Shown here piece after piece: positions 56,501-64,000 of a stretch of 64,000 bases of DNA. The translations under genes and the position numbers were made by a program. Position 1 is the stretch's first letter. Each line of letters starts with the position of its first letter. The notes below the pieces were generated by a model. That model was not told where the DNA came from. It searched no databases and saw only the letters and a program-made list of their open reading frames with translations. The DNA comes from Acuticoccus sp963704595 (lineage in GTDB: Bacteria; Pseudomonadota; Alphaproteobacteria; Rhizobiales; Amorphaceae), in assembly GCA_963704595.1 (NCBI GenBank), contig OY969922.1, positions 1,178,001-1,242,000 of the forward strand, in the 5' to 3' direction.

Positions 56501-57030
56501 GAACGACTTCCTCGCCGGCCAGGCGGGCGACGACCTCGTCTACGGCCAGTCGGGCAACGACGACATCCGCGGCGGTGCCGGAAGCGACACCCTCGCGGGG
56601 CAGGGCGGCAACGACAGCCTCTACGGCCAGGACGGTGACGATGTCGCCCACGGCGGCGCAGGCGACGACTTCGTCAACGGCGGGGCGGGCGACGACCGCC
56701 TGTTCGGCAACGCCGGCAACGACACCGTCATCGGCGGCCGAGGGCAACGACACGCTGGACGGGGGCAACGGCAATGACCTCCTCGTCGGCGGCGAGGGCG
56801 AGGACACGTTCGTGTTCGACGGCGCTTTCGGCAACGACACGGTCGAGGGCAACTTCGACGGCGAGGACCTCATCGTCTTCGACGACGCGGGCGTGGCGAG
56901 CTTCGACGCCCTTCAGGCGCTGATGGCGGAGGTTGACGGCAACGTCGAGATCACCCTCGGCGACCACACGCTGACGCTTGCGAACACGGATCTCGCCTCG
57001 CTCGACGCGCAGGACTTCATCTTCGCCTGA
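53577..57030 (+). CDS. Large secreted RCC1-repeat/RTX calcium-binding protein (one frameshift)
   Basis: About 1150 residues, no N-terminal signal peptide. Residues 1-360: calcium-loop segments (DLNGDGDAADAGE and similar), in a beta-propeller-like arrangement. About 364-760: RCC1-type repeats (VYGAGENLYGQLG, VYVWGYGNTGRLGLG, LYGWGQNTNGQLGLG, VFGWGENDFGQLF). About 761-880: a bacterial Ig-like (SbsA/Ig_5) domain. About 884-1078: RTX nonapeptides (GGNGNDDLRGG and so on). The remaining hydrophobic, non-repeat tail fits a type I secretion signal. A +1 shift at CC 56738-56739 splits the RTX array; removing one C gives VIGGEGNDTLDGG. No type I secretion genes are in this window. Confidence 0.9.
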
Positions 57031-57057
57031 TCGCGGCACGGCCTGAGAGAACGGAAA

Positions 57058-57084
57058 GGGCGGCACCGCGGTGCCGCCCTTTTT
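57058..57084 (+). terminator. Intrinsic terminator after the RCC1-RTX gene
   Basis: GGGCGGCACC (57058-57067) and GGTGCCGCCC (57070-57079) form a perfect 10-bp stem with a two-base gap, followed by five T residues. With flanking A's it may also act on the convergent GntR gene, whose stop lies 12 bases beyond. Confidence 0.92.
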
Positions 57085-57095
57085 GCGTGCGCCGG

Positions 57096-57779
57096 TCAGT
57101 CGGGCACGGCGACGAGGCGGGCGACGGCGTCCTCGGTCGCCCCGAGGTGGCGGTCCATCTCCGCGCCGGCCTCCGCAAAATCGCGCGCCATCACCTTCGT
57201 CATCAGCCGCTCGTGCTCGGCGTTGAGATCGCGCACCAGCGCCGCCTCCTCGGTGTGCCGCAGCAGGCGCAGCATCCGGTAGCGCTCCGAATGGTCGGCG
57301 AGCGTGTGCCAGAAGCCCAGCAGCCATTCGGACGGGCAGGCCGCTACCAGCGCCAGATGGAACGCGCGGTGGTGCGCCTCCCATTGCGTCGCCGCGGCCC
57401 GGTCGTCCGGCGCCACCGGCAGCGGCGTCCGCGACAGGACGTGGAACGCGCGCAGGATCTCCGCCTCCCATTGCGCATCGCCGAGCCGCATCGCCTGTTC
57501 CAGGCACAGCCGCTCGATCGACCGGCGCGTCGCCGTCAGGTCGCGCAGTTCCTCGAGGCTGACGCTGCGCACCCGCGCGCCGCGGTGGCTCTCGGAGATG
57601 ACGAGCCCCTCGCTGGTCAGCCGCATCAGCGCCTCGCGGATCGGGGTCAAGCCGAGCGCGTAGCGGCTGTTGAGGTCGGCCACCCGCAACCGCTCGTCCG
57701 GTTGGAGCGCACCTTGCAGGATCTCGCCGCGCAGGAGGTCGTACGCGCCGAGGGTCTGGGGTTTGTGAACGTCAGCCAT
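57096..57779 (-). CDS. GntR-family transcriptional regulator (FCD subfamily)
   Basis: 227 residues starting at ATG 57779 (TTG 57785 is an alternative). N-terminal winged helix: LRGEILQGALQPDERLRVADLNSRY and GLTPIREALMRLTSEGLV. The rest is the all-helical FCD ligand-binding domain with metal-binding Asp/His candidates. Divergent from the FAH-like and TRAP genes, so it probably senses the TRAP substrate or a catabolite. Confidence 0.92.
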   Translation of the reverse strand: MADVHKPQTLGAYDLLRGEILQGALQPDERLRVADLNSRYALGLTPIREALMRLTSEGLVISESHRGARVRSVSLEELRDLTATRRSIERLCLEQAMRLGDAQWEAEILRAFHVLSRTPLPVAPDDRAAATQWEAHHRAFHLALVAACPSEWLLGFWHTLADHSERYRMLRLLRHTEEAALVRDLNAEHERLMTKVMARDFAEAGAEMDRHLGATEDAVARLVAVPD

Positions 57780-57802
57780 GATCAATTCTATATTGACGTT
57801 TT

Positions 57803-57816
57803 GATTTTATAAAATC
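57803..57816. promoter_or_regulatory. Operator-like palindrome GATTTTATAAAATC
   Basis: Perfect 14-base inverted repeat in the 71-base AT-rich gap between the GntR gene and the FAH gene. TTGACG (57793-57798) with CATACT (57817-57822, 18-base spacing) is a plausible + promoter that the palindrome would overlap. Confidence 0.55.
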
Positions 57817-57850
57817 CATACTCAGTCACGAAACCGGAGAACGACGGCGC

Positions 57851-58771
57851 ATGGAAGCCACAGCGGCCAACCCCTGGTCAATCGCAACCCTCGACACCCC
57901 GGCCGGGCCGACAGCCTGCCTCGAGGTGAACGAGCGCCTCTATGCCCTCGCCCCGAGCCTTCAGCGCGTCGGCGGTCCCGCCGTCTCCAGCGCGATGGCC
58001 CTGTTCGACGACTGGGCGGCGATGCTGCCGCTCCTCGACAAGGCTGCCGCCGCGGTCGACGACGCCGACATCGTGACCGGCGACCGCCTCGCGCCGCTCC
58101 TCTACCCCGGCAAGATCCTGTGCGCCGGCGCCAATTACTACGCGCACCTGCGCGAAATGGGCGTGACCGAGACCGAGAAGGACAAGCAGCGCCTGTTCTT
58201 CTTCTTCAAGCCCGCGCGCAACGCCGTGGTCGGCGAGGGCGAGACCGTCCACATGCCGCTCGACACGAAGGCGTTCGACTGGGAGGTCGAGCTCGCCGCC
58301 GTCATCGGCAAGCGCGCCCGCGCGGTATCGGTGGAGAACGCGCTCGACCATGTGGCGGCCTACACCGTCGCCATCGACCTCTCGGCGCGCGACCTCAACC
58401 GCGCGCCCGAAACCTTCTACAAGCTCGACTGGGTCGCCGGTAAGGCGCAGGAGACCTGCTGCCCGATGGGGCCGCGCCTCGTCCCCGCCCGCGTCTTCGC
58501 CGACCCGCAGGCCGTCCCCCTCAGCCTCGCCGTCAACGGCGAGGCGAAGCAGGACGACACCACCGCCGACATGATCTTCTCGATCGCCGAGCAGATCGCC
58601 ACCGCCTCCCGCCTGATGACGCTCGACCCCGGCGACGTGATCCTCACCGGCACCCCCGCCGGCGTCGGCGTCCCGAAAGGCACCTTCCTCTCGGTCGGCG
58701 ACACCGTCGCCGCGACGGTCGAAGGCATCGGCACCCTCTCGGTCAAGATCAAGCCGCCCCTCGAAGGCTGA
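57851..58771 (+). CDS. Fumarylacetoacetate hydrolase-family protein
   Basis: 306 residues. The FAH core is present: ILCAGANYYAHLREMG, FDWEVELAAVIGKRARAVS with the metal-chelating acidic residues, DLSARDLNRAPETFYKLDWVAGKAQETCCPMGP, and a GTPAGVGV loop. Members hydrolyse or decarboxylate beta-keto acids or hydrate dienoates. Its position next to GntR and TRAP genes suggests catabolism of the imported acid. Confidence 0.9.
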   Translation: MEATAANPWSIATLDTPAGPTACLEVNERLYALAPSLQRVGGPAVSSAMALFDDWAAMLPLLDKAAAAVDDADIVTGDRLAPLLYPGKILCAGANYYAHLREMGVTETEKDKQRLFFFFKPARNAVVGEGETVHMPLDTKAFDWEVELAAVIGKRARAVSVENALDHVAAYTVAIDLSARDLNRAPETFYKLDWVAGKAQETCCPMGPRLVPARVFADPQAVPLSLAVNGEAKQDDTTADMIFSIAEQIATASRLMTLDPGDVILTGTPAGVGVPKGTFLSVGDTVAATVEGIGTLSVKIKPPLEG

Positions 58772-58813
58772 ACCTAAACCAACCCTCGCGCCACGCTGAA
58801 CAAGGAACGGGAC

Positions 58814-59836
58814 ATGCTGAAGACGAACGACCGGCCGCGCCGGGCACGCCTTGCCATGAAATCGCTGGCTCTCGCCGCGGCTCTCGCCGCCGCGCCGGCC
58901 CTTGCCACCAGCGCCGAGGCGCAGGTCAAGCTGCGCATCTCCACCCCCGCCCCGCCGACCGACTTTCTCTCCCAGTCGATCGACGTGATGGCCGCGATCC
59001 TCGACAAGACCGCCCCCGGCGTGTTCGACGTGTCGGGCCATCCGGGCGGCACCCTCTTCAAGCAGGGCACCGAGATCCCCGCGATGCAGCGCGGCAACCT
59101 CGAGATGAACACCCTGCAGACGTTCGAGGTCGCCCAGTTCGCGGACGAGCTCTCCGCCTTCAACGCCGGCTACCTGTTCGACGACTACGACCACATGAAG
59201 CGCGTGTGGGCGAGCGGGATCGGCGACGACTACAAGGCCAAGGTGCTGGAGGAGATGGATGTGCGCATCCTCGCCGACTGCTACCTCGGCACGCGCCAGG
59301 TCTCGATCAACGAGGTCCGCAACGTGAAGACGCCCGAGGACATGAAGGGCCTCAAGCTCAGGATGCCGGGCTCGCCCGACTTCCTGATGCTCGGCAAGGG
59401 CCTCGGCGTCGACCCGACCCCGATGGCGATGTCGGAGGTCTATCTCGGCATGAAGGCCGGCACGGTCGACGGGCAGGACAACCCGCTCACCATCACCCGC
59501 GCCGCCAAGCTCGACGAGGTGACCAAGGAGGTCGTGATGACCGGCCACATGGTCCAGAACGTGTTCTATGCCATCGCCGAGCCGGTCTGGCAGAAGCTGG
59601 AGCCGGAGAACCAGGAAAAGCTGTCGGCCGCCGCCACCGCCGCCTGCGCCTGGAACGACACGATGCGCCTCGCCGACGAAGCCCGGCAGGAAGCCGCCTT
59701 CAAGGAAGCCGGCATCGTGATCTCCTACCCCGACGTCGACGCCTTCCGCGCCGGCATGTCCAAGCTCTACGACGACGAGGGCAAGACGGCGGAATGGCCG
59801 GCCGATCTCGTCTCCTCCATCCGCGAGATGCGCTGA
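58814..59836 (+). CDS. dctP: TRAP transporter substrate-binding protein (DctP)
   Basis: 340 residues with signal peptide ending TSAEAQ. Visible DctP features: KLRISTPAPPTDFLSQSIDVMA, GGTLFKQGTEIPAMQRGNLEM, and LGKGLGVDPTPMAMSEVYLGMKAGTVDGQDNPLT, which contains the family's substrate-contacting region. Probably binds a carboxylate. First TRAP gene; dctQ follows 22 bases on. Confidence 0.94.
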   Translation: MLKTNDRPRRARLAMKSLALAAALAAAPALATSAEAQVKLRISTPAPPTDFLSQSIDVMAAILDKTAPGVFDVSGHPGGTLFKQGTEIPAMQRGNLEMNTLQTFEVAQFADELSAFNAGYLFDDYDHMKRVWASGIGDDYKAKVLEEMDVRILADCYLGTRQVSINEVRNVKTPEDMKGLKLRMPGSPDFLMLGKGLGVDPTPMAMSEVYLGMKAGTVDGQDNPLTITRAAKLDEVTKEVVMTGHMVQNVFYAIAEPVWQKLEPENQEKLSAAATAACAWNDTMRLADEARQEAAFKEAGIVISYPDVDAFRAGMSKLYDDEGKTAEWPADLVSSIREMR

Positions 59837-59858
59837 CGGCGGAGCGGGGGAGAGCGCG

Positions 59859-60326
59859 ATGGGGCGGGGCCTCCAGCGGATCGCCGATCTCGTCGGTGCC
59901 GCCCTCTTTGCCGGGATCTTCCTCCTGTTCATCCTCCAGGTGGTCGCGCGCTACGTCTTCGCGTGGCCGCTCGGCTGGCCTGACGAACTCATCACCGTCC
60001 TCTTCGTGTGGGTGGTGTTCTGGGGTGCGGCGCTGATGGTGCCGCTCTCCGCCGAGATCACGTTCGACCTCGTCGCCAACGCGCTTCCCGGCCGCCTCGG
60101 CCGCATCGTCGGCGCCACCGCCTTCGCCGTTACGGGCGCCCTGTTCGTGGCGGCGCTACCGGTCGGCGTCGACTATCTCGTCTTCTCGCACCGGATGGAG
60201 ACGCCGGTGCTCGAAATCCCGCTCAGCGTCGTCTACGCGCCGCTGCCGCTGTTCCTCGCCTGCGGCGCGGTGCAGCTCGCCCGCGGCGTCTGGCGCAAGG
60301 CGCGTGGCACGGGTGAGGCCGCATGA
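59859..60326 (+). CDS. dctQ: TRAP transporter small permease (DctQ)
   Basis: 155 residues with four membrane helices, including LVGAALFAGIFLLFILQVVARYVF and the conserved WPDELITVLFVWVVFWGAAL. Overlaps dctM by four bases. Works with the large permease as the membrane part of the symporter. Confidence 0.93.
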   Translation: MGRGLQRIADLVGAALFAGIFLLFILQVVARYVFAWPLGWPDELITVLFVWVVFWGAALMVPLSAEITFDLVANALPGRLGRIVGATAFAVTGALFVAALPVGVDYLVFSHRMETPVLEIPLSVVYAPLPLFLACGAVQLARGVWRKARGTGEAA

Positions 60327-61615
60327 GCTTCGGGCTTATCGTCCTCCTCGCCTCGTTCGCGGTGCTGGCCGGCGTCGGCGTCCCGGTCGGCTTCGCGATG
60401 CTGGCGTCGGGCATTGCCTACCTCTTCGCCACCGCGCAGGACGTCGGCCTGCTCGTGGACCAGGTCGCGGGCCGCCTCCAGGCGAGCTACACGCTGATCG
60501 CGATCCCGATGTTCATCTTCGCCGCCAACCTCATGAACGGCTCGAAGATCACCGACCGGATCGTCGCCGTCGCGGCGTTCGCGCTCGGCCGGCTGCCGGG
60601 CGGCGTCGCCCACGCCAACGTCGCGAGCTCCGTCGTCTTCTCCGGCATGAGCGGCAGCGCGATCGCCGACGTCGCCGGCCCTGGCCGCGTGATGATGGCG
60701 CTGATGACGCGCGGCGGCCGCTACCCCGCAGGCTTCGCCGGCGCGGTAACGGCGGCGTCCGCCACCATCGGCCCGATCATTCCGCCCTCGATCCCGATCG
60801 TCCTCTACGCTGTCGTCTCCAACGCTTCGGTGGGCGCGCTCTTCCTCGGCGGCATCATCCCCGGCCTCCTGATGGCGGCGGCGATGATGCTCCTCATCGC
60901 CGTGGAGGCGAAGCGCCGCAAGTTCGCGCGGGAGGACCGCGTCTCGCTGGCCGACGGCCGCGCCGCCGTCGTCGACGCCGCCCTGCCGCTCCTGATGCCG
61001 GTCATCCTCCTCGGCGGCATCTATCTCGGCATCACCACCGCCACCGAGGCGGCCGCGCTCGCCGCGCTCTACGCGCTGTTCCTCGCGATGGCGGTCTACC
61101 GCACGCTCTCCTTCGGCGGTCTCGTCGAGACGCTGATCGTCACAGTGCGCGAGAGCGCGATGGTCGGGATTACGATCGCGGGCGCCTACATCATGGGCTA
61201 CGCGATCACCAACGAGCGGCTGCCGACGGCGCTTGCGGAATGGCTGATCGCGATGGAGCTGTCGCCGCTGGCGCTGATGTTCGCCATCAGCGCGTTGTTC
61301 CTGGCGCTCGGCTGCTTCCTTGACGTGTCGATCATGCTCCTCGTCCTGGTGCCGCTCCTCATCCCGACGGTTGTGCTGTCGGGGATCGACCTAGTCCACT
61401 TCGGCATCGTCATCGTCGTCAACATCATGATCGGGCTCGTGACGCCGCCCTACGGCCTCATCCTCTTCGTCATCGCCTCGCTCGGCGAAACCTCGCTGAA
61501 GTCGCTGATCGGGGAGATCATGCCGTTCGTCGCCGTCCTCGTCGGCGTCCTCGTCCTCCTGATCCTGGTGCCCGACCTCGTCCTCTGGCTGCCGCGCACG
61601 CTCGGCGTCGGCTAG
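60323..61615 (+). CDS. dctM: TRAP transporter large permease (DctM)
   Basis: 430 residues, about twelve membrane helices. Markers include YTLIAIPMFIFAANLMNGSKIT, ASSVVFSGMSGSAIADVAGPG and ATIGPIIPPSIPIVLYAV. Forms the sodium-coupled translocation path with DctP and DctQ. Its TAG shares CTAG at 61612-61615 with the convergent kinase-like gene. Confidence 0.95.
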   Translation: MSFGLIVLLASFAVLAGVGVPVGFAMLASGIAYLFATAQDVGLLVDQVAGRLQASYTLIAIPMFIFAANLMNGSKITDRIVAVAAFALGRLPGGVAHANVASSVVFSGMSGSAIADVAGPGRVMMALMTRGGRYPAGFAGAVTAASATIGPIIPPSIPIVLYAVVSNASVGALFLGGIIPGLLMAAAMMLLIAVEAKRRKFAREDRVSLADGRAAVVDAALPLLMPVILLGGIYLGITTATEAAALAALYALFLAMAVYRTLSFGGLVETLIVTVRESAMVGITIAGAYIMGYAITNERLPTALAEWLIAMELSPLALMFAISALFLALGCFLDVSIMLLVLVPLLIPTVVLSGIDLVHFGIVIVVNIMIGLVTPPYGLILFVIASLGETSLKSLIGEIMPFVAVLVGVLVLLILVPDLVLWLPRTLGVG

Positions 61616-62568
61616 CGGACGGCCCGGCCCGCGATCTCGGCGAGGAGCGCCGGCCCGCCGAACCCGCCGGACTTGGTAAGGAGCGTGAACGCGCCCGCCG
61701 AGGACACCGGCACCCCCGGCACGGCCTCGCCCTCCAGCACGACGGCGTCGATGCCGAGCGCGGCGAGGATCGCGTTGGCCGTCTCCCCGCCGCACGCCAG
61801 CACCGTCGCAGGCCGTTCGGCCTCGATTTCAGCCGCAACCTCGGCCGCGAACCGCTCGCCGGCGCCGGGCCCCGATGGCGCCTCCGGCTGGCGCATAAGC
61901 CGGATGCCCGGCCCGAGCGCCCCGGAAAGGGTGGCGAGTTGCGCGATGGTGACGGGGTCTCGCGATCCGATCGCGAAAAGCATGGGCTCTGCGAAGGACG
62001 GGGTGCGCGGCGGGTCGGCGGTCATCGCGTCGGCGAGGGCGAGCGAGAGGCCAGCAGCACCCACCAGGAGCGCGTCGCCGGCATCCGCCACCATCGCCGC
62101 CAAGGCTGGCTGGTCGGCCGCGTCGCGGACCTCCACGGCGAGGCTCCCGAACATCGCGGCAACGGGGATGGGGCGGTCGACGCCAGCGCCAGTCACCGCG
62201 CCGTCCGCGACGAAGCGGCCGAGCAGCGGCACGGCGGGAGAGGCGAGGATGCGGGTGGCGCCGACTGCTGCGGCGAGCGCCCCTGTTTCGGCCGCGACGT
62301 GGCCCTTGAGGCGGGAGTCCACCTTCTTGAACACGCGGTGAGGGCGCAGCCCTGCCGCAGCGACCGCTGCCACCGCGTCCAGCGCCGCGGCGACCGGGCC
62401 CTCGCGCGATGCGGTGCTGACTGCGATCACGTCGGCGTCGGGGAGGGCGGCGAGGGCGCCGGGGTGGCGCGCGACGACGGTTGCGAGGCCCCGGGCGGCG
62501 AAGGGTGCCGCGCTGTCCAGCGCGCCGGTGAGGTCGTCCGCGACGATCAGGAGGCGCGGACGGTGCAA
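61612..62568 (-). CDS. Four-carbon acid sugar kinase-like protein (OtnK/DUF1537 family)
   Basis: 318 residues. N-terminal RLLIVADDLTGALDSAAPFA and FKKVDSRLKGH, and C-terminal VLACGGETANAIL and LLTKSGGFG match the DUF1537 family, which phosphorylates erythronate, threonate or similar acids. It is about 100 residues shorter than common members, the loss lying in the middle. TTG start one base after the DUF475 gene stop. No aldolase or PdxA-like partner is present. Confidence 0.85.
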   Translation of the reverse strand: MHRPRLLIVADDLTGALDSAAPFAARGLATVVARHPGALAALPDADVIAVSTASREGPVAAALDAVAAVAAAGLRPHRVFKKVDSRLKGHVAAETGALAAAVGATRILASPAVPLLGRFVADGAVTGAGVDRPIPVAAMFGSLAVEVRDAADQPALAAMVADAGDALLVGAAGLSLALADAMTADPPRTPSFAEPMLFAIGSRDPVTIAQLATLSGALGPGIRLMRQPEAPSGPGAGERFAAEVAAEIEAERPATVLACGGETANAILAALGIDAVVLEGEAVPGVPVSSAGAFTLLTKSGGFGGPALLAEIAGRAVR

Positions 62569-62569
62569 T

Positions 62570-63613
62570 CTATTCGGTGGCGTAGCGGCGGTTGAACCGC
62601 ACCGAGGAGATCAGCGAGAGCCCGATCATCCCGGCGCCGATCAGCCCGGTGATGACCTCCGGGACGTGCGTGATGCTCTGGAGGTACATGATCACCGAAA
62701 GGATCAGGATCGAGTAGAACGCGCCGTGCTCGAGGTAGCGGAACTGGCGCAGTGTCTGGCGCTGGACGAGCATGATCGTCATCGAGCGGACGTAGACGGC
62801 GCCGATGCCGAGGCCGATGGCGATGAGGAAGAGATTCTGCGTCAGCGCGAAGGCGCCGATCACGCCGTCGAAGCTGAACGAGGCGTCGAGCACCTCGAGG
62901 TAGAGGAACGCGCCGAGGCCGCCGACGCGGGCGGTGGTCTGCGCCGCCTGCTTGGCGTCGAGCACGTGGCCGAGCGTGTCGACGGCGTTGAAGACGACGA
63001 GGCCGAAGGCGGCGGCGAGGATGAAGTCGTAGGCCTTCGATTCAGGCAGCAGGATCGTGAAGAGGAGGATGGCGCACAGCACAACGCCGTAGGCCATGCC
63101 GCGGACGGAGGCGCAGCGGCGCAGGCGCGATTCCACCCGCTTCAGCCAGTCGACCTCCTTCTCCTCGTCGATGAAGTAGCAGAGCGCGACCATCATCAGG
63201 AACGTGCCGCCGAAGGCTGCAATGGAGACGTGGGCGTCGGAGATGATGCGGGCGTATTCGGCAGGCTCGGTGGCCGCGAGGCGGATCGCCTCGAACGGGC
63301 CGATCTTGGCTGCGATGGCGACGACCGCGAGCGGGAAGATGATGCGCATCCCGAACACGGCGATGAGGATGCCCCAGGTCAGGAAGCGGCGCTGCCAGAC
63401 CTCGCTCATCTCCTTCAGCTTGTTGGCGTTGACGATCGCGTTGTCGAAGGAGAGCGAGATTTCCAGCACCGCGAGGACGCTGCCGACGAGGAGGAAGGAG
63501 AAGGCCCCGCTGAGATCCCCGGTGGTGTTGTAGCCGAGCCAGAAGGCGAGCACGAGGCCGAGCGCGGTCACGCACAGCGGGAAGGTGAGGTCACGCAGTG
63601 TCTGCCGCGTCAT
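62570..63613 (-). CDS. DUF475 family integral membrane protein (TerC-like)
   Basis: 347 residues with about nine to ten membrane helices. SFDNAIVNANKLKEMSEVW and the later SFSFDGVIGAFALTQNLFLI are the paired acidic motifs of the TerC/YkoY superfamily, which are linked to metal (manganese, calcium) export or tellurite resistance. Function of DUF475 itself is unknown. Followed by the OtnK-like gene with one base between. Confidence 0.88.
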   Translation of the reverse strand: MTRQTLRDLTFPLCVTALGLVLAFWLGYNTTGDLSGAFSFLLVGSVLAVLEISLSFDNAIVNANKLKEMSEVWQRRFLTWGILIAVFGMRIIFPLAVVAIAAKIGPFEAIRLAATEPAEYARIISDAHVSIAAFGGTFLMMVALCYFIDEEKEVDWLKRVESRLRRCASVRGMAYGVVLCAILLFTILLPESKAYDFILAAAFGLVVFNAVDTLGHVLDAKQAAQTTARVGGLGAFLYLEVLDASFSFDGVIGAFALTQNLFLIAIGLGIGAVYVRSMTIMLVQRQTLRQFRYLEHGAFYSILILSVIMYLQSITHVPEVITGLIGAGMIGLSLISSVRFNRRYATE

Positions 63614-63668
63614 CTGAAAACTCCGTTATTTCCCCGCCAGATCGCGCAAAGGCGCGGCCTCGCGCGGC

Positions 63669-64000
63669 TCAAGCGGCACCCACGGTAGCGACGCGAACGG
63701 ACTCCCGGTCGGCCCGGCGGGTGGCCTGAACATCAGGGTCGGGATCGAGGCTCGCGGCGAGGAGGGCCTGTGTGTAGGGGACGCGCGGGTTCTCGAAGAT
63801 CTGCCGCACTGTCCCGGTCTCCACGATCTCGCCGTCCTTCATCACGATCACCCGGTCGGCGAAGTCGCGTACCACCGGTAGATCGTGTGCGATGAAGAGG
63901 AAAGCAATCCCCAATTCGCGCCGAAGTCGATCGAGCAACTTTATGACCTGGGCCTGAATGGAAACGTCGAGCGAGGAAACCGCCTCGTCGCAGACGATGA
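63669..64000 (-). CDS. C-terminal part of an oligopeptide/dipeptide ABC transporter ATPase (partial)
   Basis: The frame is open to the window edge. Reading inwards: IVCDEAVSSLDVSIQAQVIKLL is Walker B and D-loop, AHDLPVVRDFADRVIVMKDGEIVETG the switch histidine, and ENPRVPYTQALLAASLDPDP is the Opp/Dpp C-terminal signature. The N-terminal half lies outside the window. Confidence 0.92.
   Translation of the reverse strand, partial: IVCDEAVSSLDVSIQAQVIKLLDRLRRELGIAFLFIAHDLPVVRDFADRVIVMKDGEIVETGTVRQIFENPRVPYTQALLAASLDPDPDVQATRRADRESVRVATVGAA

Noticed and set aside
56230..56800. Tandem DNA repeats resembling a repeat array
   Set aside because: The periodicity is that of nine-residue RTX codons in frame; no CRISPR-like spacers or constant repeat.
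53571..56873. A 1100-codon minus-strand frame opposite the RCC1-RTX gene
   Set aside because: Val/Ala/Glu-rich antisense shadow with no domain; the + strand has clear RCC1 and RTX motifs.

Overview
The window looks like a chromosomal segment of a GC-rich alphaproteobacterium, probably of the Hyphomicrobiales/Rhodobacterales type. The evidence is the order of the cell-envelope cluster (murG end, murC, murB, ddl, ftsQ, ftsA, ftsZ, lpxC, bamD, recN, ligA), an ATP12-type F1-ATPase assembly chaperone, an Aap-type general amino-acid ABC transporter, and a xylose operon under a ROK repressor. I cannot assign a genus from sequence alone.

Layout. 1-12.8 kb: division and cell-wall cluster, all on + and tightly overlapping. 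12.8-17.5 kb: an unrecognised minus-strand gene, tRNA-Ala(CGC), then a small surface-glycan group (GDP-fucose synthase-like epimerase and two glycosyltransferases). 17.6-18.9 kb: a histone-H1-like two-headed protein with a clear terminator. 19.2-24.9 kb: a CoxG-like lipid/cofactor-binding protein, acylphosphatase and biotin-dependent acyl-CoA carboxylase subunits (pccA, pccB), with an lrgA/lrgB pair inserted on the opposite strand. 25.0-29.3 kb: ATP12 chaperone, HAD phosphatase, TPP enzyme and CaiB/BaiF CoA-transferase on the minus strand. 29.6-33.3 kb: a three-subunit molybdenum-hydroxylase-like complex whose signature motifs are altered in every subunit. 33.3-36.0 kb: a DadA-like oxidase, a secreted PEBP-like protein and a class IV aminotransferase. 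36.1-42.8 kb: an amino-acid ABC transporter and a second SsuABC/TauABC-like transporter. 42.8-50.4 kb: xylose catabolism and transport with a divergent ROK repressor. 50.4-57.0 kb: an FG-GAP/UnbV protein, a convergent di-heme peroxidase and a large secreted RCC1/RTX protein. 57.1-61.6 kb: GntR regulator, fumarylacetoacetate-hydrolase-like enzyme and a TRAP transporter. 61.6-64.0 kb: an OtnK-like kinase, a DUF475/TerC-like membrane protein and the end of a peptide ABC-transporter ATPase.

The most conspicuous structural property is a set of sixteen +1 frameshifts spread over ten genes between 15.0 and 56.7 kb. All are net +1, and fifteen fit an extra C or G in a short C or G run. Reading through them restores full-length family members, so I annotate those genes as single units and regard sequence or assembly error as the leading explanation. 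The most interesting biology is the atypical molybdo-hydroxylase-like triad (29.6-33.3 kb), the bivalent H1-like protein (17.6 kb), and the RCC1-RTX secreted protein behind an AT-rich, structured promoter region (53.4-57.0 kb).
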